Assembly (NCBI RefSeq): GCF_007570935.1 | Contig: NZ_VLLR01000001.1 | Location: 1,240,001 to 1,304,000, forward strand | DNA: 64,000 bases | DNA from: Lactobacillus sp. LL6 | GTDB lineage: Bacteria; Bacillota; Bacilli; Lactobacillales; Lactobacillaceae | Direction of reading: 5' to 3' | Shown: positions 49,301-58,000 of the stretch, piece after piece | Layout: each line of letters begins with the position of its first letter | Position numbering within the stretch: the first letter of the stretch is position 1 | The notes under the pieces: model-generated | The model's input: only the letters and a program-made list of their open reading frames with translations | What the model was told of the DNA's origin: nothing | The model's database searches: none | Program-made: the position numbers and the translations under genes

Positions 49301-51947
49301 GAATATCCAAACTAGAATCTTTATTTCCAAGTGTATAAGTAGCAGGAACTACACCTGTTGAAGATAATTTATAACCGTTTGGAATTTGAGCAGTAATTGA
49401 TACTTCACTACCAGCTTTACCAGTTACAGTTTGGCTGCCAACTACTTTATCACCATCTTTATAATTAATGGTTAAAACTACATTTGTTGTTGGTACATCT
49501 GGCTTATTTTCAATTTTTTCTACAGTAACTTTTATACTATCATCTGCATCTTTAAATGTATAAAGTCCTGGAATGTTGGTACCATTAGTTAACTTATATC
49601 CTGCTGGAATTTGAGCAGTTATAATCTTACTTTCACCAGTTTTACCAGTAATTGTTTGGGGAGCTCCAACTGCACTACCATCTGATAAAACATAGTTAAT
49701 AGTCAAAGTGTGTTCTTTAGCATCTGGATCAACTGGCTTTGAAGCATCTTTTTTAACAACTGAAATATTAATACTCTCATTCTTAGTAGTAAAAGTATAG
49801 GTTCCTGGAACACTGCTTCCAGCTGCGACTTCATAACCATTCGGAACTTGAACAGTAATTGTTTCGGTAGTTCCTGGTTTACCACTAACTTGTTGAGAAC
49901 TTACCTTAGTCTTACCATCCATGTAATTGATAGTGTAAGTGTAAGTAGTATTTTGTTGTTTTTGTTCTTTGGCATCTTTAATAGCTTTAGTAATTTCTTC
50001 AATAGAAGTCTTAGCATTCTTTAAAGTAGCTGGGCCATAATGAATTACATCCATTAAGAGCTTTGGATAATTTTGAGTAATTACATCCGTTACAACATTT
50101 TTAATTAATGGATCAGAAATAGTTCTTTGAATGGCATTCTTAGCAGCAGTAATTTCTTCATCAGTAAATGATGGTACTAAGTTCTTTAACTTATCAAACC
50201 AACTAGTCTTCCCCTTGTCTTTATCAGGATCTGTTGTACTGCTACCATCTTTATGTGGAAGTAAGTCTTTTACTATGTTTCCTACTGGCTTTAAGCCTTT
50301 GATTATTTTAGGAATTGCTGTAACATCACTTAAACTAGGACTACCACTGGCAATATCTTTAATTGCTTTTTGAACATCTGGGTCCTTCATTATGCCAGTT
50401 ATTCCACTTAAAGCTTTTGAAAGTGTAGTTGGGTCTACGTTAGGAAGTTTACTCTTAACTTGATCCATAACATCAATACCAGTAGCATCTTTAACCAAAT
50501 TATTTAATGGAGTTAAGTTTTGCTCAATAGTAGGAAGAGCAGTCCCCATATCCGCAATGGCTGAGCCTATATTACCGCTAGTTACATCTTGAATGACTTT
50601 TTGGACATTAGGATCCTTCATTGCTGTATTAATGCCATCAATAGCTGGTTTAATTTTAGTAATATCAGGAAGTTTAAAATTCTTTAATTTGTCTAAAATA
50701 CTTCCAGTACTACTATCTGATGAAGTATTTTTAGATAATTCTCCCGCTAAATCCTTTAATCCAGTTGTAAGTGAACCAATTTTGCTGCTGGCTTTTTTCA
50801 AATCTGATAAAGTAGATAAACTAAAGTTACCACTCATCAAGTCTTTTGCTGCTTTTTGTACATCAGGATCATTTATAGTAGAAGTAATTTGACTAACAGA
50901 ATCTTTAATCTTGCTAAAGTCTAATCCTTTCAACTGATCAAAAATCCCTTTAATACTACTTGCTTGAACTAAACTAGTTCCATATAATTGAGCAACTTGT
51001 TCAGTTGATAAAGTAGATAATTGCTTAATTTTTTCAGAATCTAAGGCAGCTTCTTTAGTTGCAGCAATATTCAAAATATTTTCTTTTTGTTTTAATAAAG
51101 CTTTTTCTTGATTTTCAAGATTCTTATCTTTAGTAAGATTTGCTTGAACTTTGCCTTTTTCTCCAATTTGGAACAAATCTAACTGTTCAGATTTTGAAGC
51201 CTTATTTTGCTTACCTTGTTGACCAGCTTGAGACAAAATTGGATTAATTGTTTTTTCTGCAATTTGATTATTATCCTTTTGCTCAGTTAATACATCATGC
51301 GAAATACTTGAAGAATCAGAAGCAACTTTATCTTCTTGATTTGTTTGCGACTCTTGAGCTGGTATTTGGGCGGTATTTTGTTTAGCCTTTTCTACCTGAG
51401 TAGAGATTGCTTCTTTGCGACGAGCTAGTTCATCTTTATCAATCGTTGAATTAGTGTTAGTTTGATTTTGATTGATTTGATTTTCAGCTTTAGCATCCTT
51501 TTTAACTATATCTTCATTATCCCGCTCTTTTTTAGCAGAATCATCTTTTAATTCACTTTTGATTTTTGTTTGTTTATTGGTATTATCACTACTTTGTGAT
51601 GTTTCGTTTTTATCCTGTATAGAATTTGAATCTGTTTGTTGATTAGAGTTTTGAGATTCATTTTTTTCGTTAGTATCATTCACTGATTCTTGCTTATTTT
51701 CAGTGACAATAACTACTTTTTTAGTATCTGTAGTGTTAGTAGTAGAACTACTACTTTCTTGGCTGGATTTATTCATATCCCCTTTATCTGAATTTGCATC
51801 AGCCCTGACTACATTACCATTATTCAACCATAATGTTGTTCCCAATAATACAGAAGCAGCACCAATGGTTAATTTACGAATAGCGAAATGTGACTTACAT
51901 TCCGCAATTTGTTCTTGTCTTTTAATACGGTTATTCTTTGAAACCAT
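43329..51947 (-). CDS. Giant LPQTG adhesin with helical DPxVQ-repeat head, 2872 aa
   Basis: Order: YSIRK-type signal (FAIRKLTIGAASVLLG from about residue 21; cleavage near VRADA); long Lys/Asn/Gln/Glu-rich segment to about 300. The helical head of about 320-662 has four units of the type hxDPxVQxxhKDhhxGN (INDPDVQKAAKDLMSGN, MKDPNVQKVIQDVTSGN, MKDPDVQKAIKDIASGS, ISDPLIKNVVTDVI), ending LLMDVIHYG. Then come three MucBP-like modules (about 665-900) and a Pro/Asn linker. A stalk follows with, by my count, eight MucBP-type and eight Mub B2-type modules. The wall region has a 14-residue tandem repeat (PDDGKSDSKTDPVK), an acidic Asp/Asn/Ser stretch and GPHAETL. LPQTG is at 2834-2838 with the usual tail. 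The head matches the 779-aa neighbour. Intact; the RBS is GGAGGCTGAA. Confidence 0.92.
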   Translation of the reverse strand: MVSKNNRIKRQEQIAECKSHFAIRKLTIGAASVLLGTTLWLNNGNVVRADANSDKGDMNKSSQESSSSTTNTTDTKKVVIVTENKQESVNDTNEKNESQNSNQQTDSNSIQDKNETSQSSDNTNKQTKIKSELKDDSAKKERDNEDIVKKDAKAENQINQNQTNTNSTIDKDELARRKEAISTQVEKAKQNTAQIPAQESQTNQEDKVASDSSSISHDVLTEQKDNNQIAEKTINPILSQAGQQGKQNKASKSEQLDLFQIGEKGKVQANLTKDKNLENQEKALLKQKENILNIAATKEAALDSEKIKQLSTLSTEQVAQLYGTSLVQASSIKGIFDQLKGLDFSKIKDSVSQITSTINDPDVQKAAKDLMSGNFSLSTLSDLKKASSKIGSLTTGLKDLAGELSKNTSSDSSTGSILDKLKNFKLPDITKIKPAIDGINTAMKDPNVQKVIQDVTSGNIGSAIADMGTALPTIEQNLTPLNNLVKDATGIDVMDQVKSKLPNVDPTTLSKALSGITGIMKDPDVQKAIKDIASGSPSLSDVTAIPKIIKGLKPVGNIVKDLLPHKDGSSTTDPDKDKGKTSWFDKLKNLVPSFTDEEITAAKNAIQRTISDPLIKNVVTDVITQNYPKLLMDVIHYGPATLKNAKTSIEEITKAIKDAKEQKQQNTTYTYTINYMDGKTKVSSQQVSGKPGTTETITVQVPNGYEVAAGSSVPGTYTFTTKNESINISVVKKDASKPVDPDAKEHTLTINYVLSDGSAVGAPQTITGKTGESKIITAQIPAGYKLTNGTNIPGLYTFKDADDSIKVTVEKIENKPDVPTTNVVLTINYKDGDKVVGSQTVTGKAGSEVSITAQIPNGYKLSSTGVVPATYTLGNKDSSLDIPVIVDSSAKPDNPDNPNNPDHKPDNPDKKPDNPSVPDTPVETQKAQLLIVDQDDNNNQIKADGIETSFIAKGQSGDTINFGNTLDAVSALQKLGYELVSNDIPTDAKFDKDSDNDNISQIYQIIMRHGVQVVTAATDPSAIPAKSQGIIKPADLTKKVNLTVTYTNSDKTPFTGDVPENAKQTITFNGTVYVDKVTGKVVNAKEQNGNWVVDNDNLAIPEVSWKADNDEFSAVISPKEKGYKVISVSNYSAGDNVDKITKLLPTSGNISVNVVYAPDDTSVPTPAKQGSIKVIVFDQTTNQIMNDYGYNTGKVDEGTKVDFLDHAKQIQELENKGYDIVSDPTADLPTTVADADLTYRLIVKHHILSVSPENPATPGSLIVPGNPYNKYPSDTNSDSLTHVVTRTITYAGTPTEVTPIVDSLKFTAQGYLDAVTGKWTTADGQELQDQTNHYIWTSHDGTKFDKVTSPYFKNYHVANISVNGNDYGDVAETTNINQDSKNINVVVNYAPNGEIVPVDSTGKEIASKVQYVTNPANLTKVMPEESVPEVSGYTTEIKTVTPVDASVNTSVVYTAIPTKVKKGRVIVTVHDNTANSNLSDYSYDTKRRKVGTQVDFDKTSVLSALEKAGYKVLNSDVIIPQKVTKGNHLVTIYVEHDITPIKEDNNSKQIVLTKEATQTVHYEGAGSSTPQDNISTIKFIHKVSLDKVTGELIDNGWTPQTQTYKTVITPNVAGYTASVNAVGGDQVNANDNNLDRTYTVTYVKDPVLVMGNVVYIDDVTGDVLESHSFLGNIGDSVKYDPAKRIASYEAKGYQLTQNDLDSEKKLESQNNDFEIHFTHTTSKVDANNAADNYKKADLDKNISRVVEYVYADGSKSIAPIKQEVHLTASGTIDNVTGQLVTVQNGKIIPNGRLTWTAVGEDSFAEIPAINLDGYYISGIKETGTNANVSENGQIASEVVTNTTPNEHITITLSKKTPIDITGSVDYIDDTTNKTLEVDKLGGQVGQLINYNTANIIQGYLNKGYKLVSSNFRDGVSTFDGDAEKNNFQVHLAHNTNVVNDEKVVTRNVSYIDKEGRNVLPAVNQSVSFTGQATKDEVTGNLVNLNNDGSIKDQNGKISWTAKDDEFAAIAAVDNNYRVTGIKEIGTNTDVDMNTGAVASEKVSPTDSNKTIVILLEQAKANARVSYIDDTTGKVIETREFDGKLGNKINYDANSEIAKYENQGYKLVSSDWGKNVIFTQADNNYNIHLAHTTSNLDVNHLVAGYTKDDLTKQVTRTVNYVYADGSKSIAPIKQIVNFKATGTIDNVTGQLVTVQNGQIIPNGKLTWDNSNKGKFDEVSGPDLADYYISGINQSNSQATINDKGQVSSEESSPTSANINIVITLSKKAPIETSGTVIYYDDTMNMPIETVKLGGKIGQVINYDTNSRVEDYLKRGYKLVKNDLNKDQKFAQDSAKNSFEIHLAHTTSPVNDEKTVTRNVSYVDENGETVLPEIKQTVSFNGQATKDDVTGNLVNLNSDGSIKDQDGKITWTAKNDEFAEIPAVDDAKYTVIGVKENNNAVDLKTGKVASEKVTANADNSNILITLNKVVTPKGSITVVVHDETANKDLTNYGKSSGEEDTGSSFEYNLAGEIKDLENKGYKVINKDLSVPQTITAGDQKLVLYVEHDLEPVTNSKDVTRSINYVDENGNSLSPIIKQTVHFTQNGVKDKVTGEFTSPLTWDKTSDTVQNAISPSIDGYHVVKVSQDGDGDNVKATVLKNNEDSYDVFVTYAKDTNKPDDGKSDSKTDPVKPDDGKSDSKTDPVKPDDGKSDASATNSTNNTTTPDPVQSTTTSETTTSSAPQEETTNDSEPTESDPVESTSSSGDENEASNDDNDANDEAADDDVNNDIDSSDNNDSVAGQNSKTSNNWKDSFGPHAETLSSKNNAIKRDITLTNKNNNISSNSQNIKQTSQNQLPQTGDDNQSDAAQTILGLAAGTLSMIGLAGVKKRRKQD
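43879..43982. repeat. 42-bp tandem repeat in the wall region of the 2872-aa gene
   Basis: Two perfect 42-bp copies (43879-43920 and 43921-43962) plus a partial third (to 43982), encoding PDDGKSDSKTDPVK units. The identical DNA indicates recent duplication. Confidence 0.92.
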
Positions 51948-52009
51948 ATTCAGCCTCCAAAATATATAAATCTAAGATGACAAAACACATTTTAATTTCT
52001 CATTACATA

Positions 52010-52045
52010 GATAATAATACCATCTATTTTATTTTTTGTAATCAA
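52010..52045 (-). promoter_or_regulatory. Promoter of the 2872-aa adhesin gene
   Basis: On the minus strand TTGATT (52040-52045), an AAAAAATAAAATAG spacer, then GGTATTATTATC (52010-52021). It resembles the other adhesin promoters. It lies directly against the terminator of the upstream adhesin gene. Confidence 0.55.
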
Positions 52046-52073
52046 AAACAAGGTGCTGTATTTTAACACCTTG
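52041..52073 (-). terminator. Terminator of the 3198-aa adhesin gene
   Basis: CAAGGTG (52049-52055) pairs with CACCTTG (52067-52073). On the minus strand TTTTTGATT follows, so the T run overlaps the next gene's -35. Confidence 0.8.
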
Positions 52074-52095
52074 CTTTTAATTTATAACAATTTTA

Positions 52096-55000
52096 CTATC
52101 TGTTTCTACGACGTCTCTTCACACCTGCAAGCCCTATCATACTCAAGCCTGTTGCTGCAGCACCTAAAATAGCAGCTGTGGCATTTTCATCATTATTTTC
52201 ACCTGTTTGAGGAAGTGTCCTTTGAGCAGTTGAAGTTGAAACTAATGAAGAAGTTTTTGCTTTTTCAGATACCTGCTGTGCTTTAATTGGTGCATGCTGT
52301 TGAATCGAAACTGGGTTTGAAGTTACCTTTTTCTCTGCAACTTTTTTAGTTGTCGGAGTAGTTATTACTTTAGTCTCAACTGTTTGTGGATGAGGCTTTA
52401 CAGTTGTCTCTTTTTGAGAAGTTTGAGGTTGCGTTTGTGGTTTAGTAGGAACTGTTTGCGGATGAGGCTTTACAGCTTCTGGTTCTGGAGTAGGCTCTGG
52501 AGTTGATGGAGTTTGAGGATGTGGTGCTGGTGATGGAGCTACTGGAGAAGTTGGATTCTCAGGAGTTGCTGGAACATCTGGAGTCACTGGAGTAACCGGA
52601 GTTGAAGGCTTAGTATAAACAACCTTTGTATCCTTAGTTGGATCAACTGGGGTTACCGTTTTTTCTTCTGGAGTATATCCTGGAATATTTGGTACAGGTT
52701 CATTTGGAATAACCGCAGTTGGGTTACTTGGGTCATTCTTATATTCTGGAGTAATCGCTCCTGGAATTTGATTACCGCTTGGATCAACTGGAACAATTTT
52801 ACCAATCTTATTGTAGATAATTGAATCCTGAATATCTTTTTGAACGACTTTACTTCCTGGAAGAGTAGTTCCAACTGTCACACCATCTTTTGACTTCTTA
52901 TCTGCTACATATCCCTTGATGACTGGAACCGTAGTTGGAGCATAGGTTGTAATATTTGGTTTCCATGATTCGTTATCATTCAAAATCTTACCAGTTACCT
53001 TATCAACAATTATGGTTCTGGTCCAAGTAGAAGTTTGGACACTATCTTTTTCAAGAGCCTTACCTTCACTATCTACGAAATGAATCGTTGAAGTATAGTG
53101 CTTAGTATAAGTATCTTTAGCAGGCCACTTTGGTCCACTTGGATCATTTGGATTAATTGGAGTACCTGGTTCGTGTGGGTTATCAGGTCCAACTGGAGCA
53201 GTTGCGTGCTTTACATCAATTGTAATTGTTTGAGCTGTCTTACCTACAACAGTTGGAATAGAAATGTTTTGACTCACAATTTCATAGCCATGATTCTCCA
53301 ACTCTTGTTTAGTCTTTGTCCAATCATAGTCAACCTTTGTTCCTTCATCAACGGTCTTTGAATTATAACCATACTGAGGAAGATTAGTATCAGTAGTGAT
53401 ATCATGCACAACAATTACAACTGAACCTTGTTGATAGTTATAAACTACCGGTGTATCCTTAGCAGGATTTTGTGGAGTAACAGTAGTTTGACTAGGAACC
53501 ATATTTGGAACAGTTGGAACTGGTTCATCTGGTACAACTTGAGTAGGATCATTTGGATCAGTTTTATAAGTTGGGGTAGAAGCATTTGGAATTGGCTTAC
53601 CATTTGGATCTACTGGGATGATTTTACCATTCTTAGTATAAACTACAGTAATTGTCTTATTTAAATCAGTTGGCGTTACAGTAGTTCCGCCAGCTACTCT
53701 CTTATCTGCATGATAGCCATCAACAACTGGAGTATCAACTGAACCAAAAGTATGACTTGTATCATTCCAAGCCCCAGTTTCAATTACCTTACCAGTGACC
53801 TTGTCAATTACCATCTTCTTAGTAAAAGTGAACTTTTGAACGTTATCCTTTGGTGTGTTGTCTCCTGCACCAACATACTTAATAGTTTGAGTAGCCACTT
53901 TTTCCAAACTATCTTTACCAGTATCAGTAGGCCATTTAGGTCCATTTGGATCATTAGGGTTGATTGGTTCACCTGGATGACCAGGATCATTTGGAGTAAC
54001 AGTTACAATTCCATGTTTCAAAACAACTGTATAAGTTTGAACAGTAGAACTATCACTATCGAATTTTGGTGAAACTCCATCAGGATCAAAGCCATTATGA
54101 ACTAACACATATCCTTTATCAGAAAGAATTGTTAATTCTTTCTTAGTACTATAGTCAATAACCGTACCTGGTTTACCAGTTATATCACCTGATGTTGCAA
54201 TAATTGCATCATGGTCATCACTGTCAACATAGTTGACAATAGCTGTTTGCATTTTTGCATCTGGAGTATAGATAACTGGAGTATTGGTCCCAGGATTTTG
54301 TGGCGTTATTGTTGGCGTCTCTGGAGTAAATCCTGGAATAGTTGGGACTGGTTCATTTGGAGTAACATCTGCTGGATTATCAGGACTTGTTGGATATTGC
54401 GGAGTTGGAGCATTTGGAATTGGCTTACCATTTGGATCAACTGGAACAATATGACCGTTTGGTGCGTAAACAACGCTAACCTTATAACTATCAGTATTGT
54501 ACTTAACAACAGTTGGATCAACATTAATATTATTAGTTGAATCTTGACTTACACGTACAATATGGAAACCAGAAATTACTGGACTAGTTTCTCCAGCTAA
54601 ATTACCGTCTCCACTCCAAGTAATTGGAGTAATCCATTGACCTGTTACCTTGTCAAGAACACCACTACCTGTAAAGTGGGCAGTTTGAACAATTGGGCTA
54701 TGTCCTGGCATTTCTTTACCATTTTGATCAACATAATCAATCGTACGAGTTACATCACGACTTACAATATTTGAACCAGCAGGATATTTTGGACCATTTG
54801 GATCTTCTGGATTAATTGGTTCACCTGGTTTGCCTGGATTGTCTGGGTTTACTGGTTGAGTGCCGTGAACAAAGTTTACATAGAATGTTTGAACCTTATT
54901 CTTGTCACTATCAAACTTCACACCACTTGCAAAGCCATCGCTCTTTAAAACATAACCACGAGCAATCAACTGAGTAATTTCTTCTTTAGTAGAATAATTA

Positions 55001-58000
55001 ATCACAGTGCCAGCTTTACCTGTTAAATCACCTGAACTTGCCAATTGAACTGGGTGATTTGGATTATTTACGTCTTGGTAAATTACAATAGCATGTTCCA
55101 TATCATCAACTGGAGTATAGATAACTGGGGTATCTTTACCAGGATTTTGTGGTGTTACTGTTGGTACAGTTGGAGTATAGCCAGGTATAGTTGGAACTGG
55201 TTCATTTGGAGTAACATCTGCTGGATTATCAGGACTAGTTGGATATTGTGGAGTTGGAGCATTTGGAATTTGTTTACCATTTGGATCAACTGGAATAATA
55301 TGACCATTTGGTGCATAAGTAACTTTTACAGTATAACTAGTATCATCATGAGTCAGAGTTACTGCCTTAACTGCAATTTTGCCATCTGCATCCTTATTAA
55401 TAGAAACAACATGATAATTTTCAACAAATGGTACTTTTTCTTCGCTTATTTCCTGATTTGGACTCCATGTAAGTGGGGTAATCCATTTACCTGTTACCTT
55501 ATCAAGAACACCACTAGCAGTGAAGTTAACAGATTGTTTAATATCCTTAGCAACTGGTTGACCTTTTTCATTAACAAATTCAATAGTTCTAGTAACTGTC
55601 TTGTTAACTACATTAGAATCTTCTGGATACTTTGGTCCAGTTGGATCATTAGGGTTAATTGGTTCACCAGGCTTACCAGGATTTTCTGGGTTAACTGGAA
55701 CTGTGCCATGCTTGAAAGTTACATAGAATTTTTGTACGATATTCTTTTTATCATCATAAGTTGCGTTAGATGGAAAGCCATTAGTAACAAGAACATATCC
55801 TTCATTAGTCAGCTTAGCAATTTCATCTTTAGTAGAATAATCAATTCTAGTGCCAGCTTTACCTGTTAAAATACCAGAAGTTGCAAGCTGAATAACATTA
55901 CTTGGATCATTTACATCTTGGTAAATAACCTCTGCTGTTTGATCTTGAACTTCAGGGTTCTTTTTATAAACAACTTGAGTATCCTTTGTTGGATCTTTTG
56001 GAGTTACATTTGGTACTTCTGGAGTATAGCCAGGTACTTCTGGAACTGGTTCATTTGGAACCACCTTAGTTGGATTATCAGGATCATTCTTATAAGTTGG
56101 TGTTGGTGTATCTGGAATTGGTGTGTGACCTGGGTCAACTGGAACGATTTTACCAATTTTTGCATAAACTACAACAGCTTCAACATCTGGCTTATCTTGA
56201 GTTGCAGTAAGTCCACCTGCAACTACCTTACCATCTTTAGTTACATATCCTTTAACTGCTACATAGCCATCAATTACTGGAACATTCACTGTGTCATAAG
56301 TGTGAGTTTCCGCATTCCAAGTTCCCTTTTTAATCACTTCTTTAGTTTCAGAATTGATTGTGTCACCACTATAAGTAAAGGTGAAATCACTTACCTTATC
56401 AGGAGAAAGTTCTTTACCATCAGTATCAACAAACTTAATAGTTTGCTTAGATGGAATTGACTTTTGATTGATTACGCTTTGACCATCGGGTGCATAAGTG
56501 ACTGTGACATCATAACTACTTTCACTTGGAATAATAGTTACTGCTTTAACGTTATCACCATCTTTATCTTTTGAAACGCTGACAATGTGGTAATCAGGAA
56601 CTGTTGGTGAAGTTACTTCTGAAATTTCTTTAGAAGTTGAATCCCATGTAAGTGGGGTAATCCACTTGCCTGTTACCTTATCAAGTACACCTGATTTAGT
56701 GAAGTCTACAGTTTGAGTAACTGGTTTACTAATCACCTTACCACTATTATCAACGTAATTAATTGTACGAGTAATAGTCTTTGTTAAAGCAGATTTTTCA
56801 GTATCAGCTGGATATTTTGGTCCATCCGGATCATTAGGATTGATTGGTTCACCTGGCTTGCCCGGATTGTCTGGGTTAACTGGAACTGTTCCATGCTTGA
56901 AAGTTACATAGTAAGTTTGAACCTTGTTTGTATCTTGATAAATCGCATCTGTTGGGAAACCATTTTTAACTAAGACATACCCTTTATCAGTTAAGATCTT
57001 AATTTCATCTGTGGTTGAATAATCAATCTTGTTTCCTACTTTACCCGTTAACTTACCAGAAGTTGCAAGTTGAACAGGCTTAGAAGGATCATTGATATCT
57101 TGGTAAATAACTTCAGCTGTTTGATCTTGGGCATCCTTATTGTAAACAACAGGAGTATCCTTTGTTGGATCTTCTGGTGTTACATTCGGTACTTCTGGAG
57201 TATAGCCTGGTACTTCTGGAACTGGCTCATTTGGAACTACCTTAGTTGGATTATCAGGATCATTCTTATAAGTTGGTGTTGGTGTATCTGGAATTGGTGT
57301 GTGACCTGGGTCAACTGGAACAATCTTACCAACTTTTGCATAGTAAACAATTGCTTGAACATCTGGGTCACTTTGAGTTGCAGTAAGTCCACCTGCAACT
57401 ACCTTGCCATCTTTAGTTACATATCCTTTAACTGCTACATAGCCATCAATTACTGGAACATTAACTGTATCATAAGTGTGACTTTCGGCATTCCAACTAC
57501 CCTTCTTAATCACTTCTTTTGTTTCAGAATTAATTGTGTCACCGCTATAAGTAAAGGTGAAAGCTTGTTTATTGGGATCAAGAAGTTGCTTGTCTGTACC
57601 TTCTTCAAGGAACTTAACAGTTTGAGTCGATGGGATTGACTTTTGGTTAATTACACTTTGACCGTCAGGTGCATAAGTGACTGTAACCTTAATATCTTTA
57701 CTATCTTTAGTAATATCAGGTATTACTGCAACATTATTGCCATCTCTATAATCTGAGACATTTACTACATGATAATTTGTTTCAGTAGGTGAAATAACTG
57801 CCTTAAAACTTGAACTTTCTGGAGTCCAAGTAATCTGACCAGCACCATTAGCTACCCAATTATCTCCATCTTTCTTAGCATTAACAATTTGACCTGTAAC
57901 TCTATCAATATAAGCAGAACCAGTAAAGGTTATAGTCTGCTTAGCATCCATTGGAATTTCACCAGTAAACTTAGTTCCATCGTTGTTTACATAATCAACT

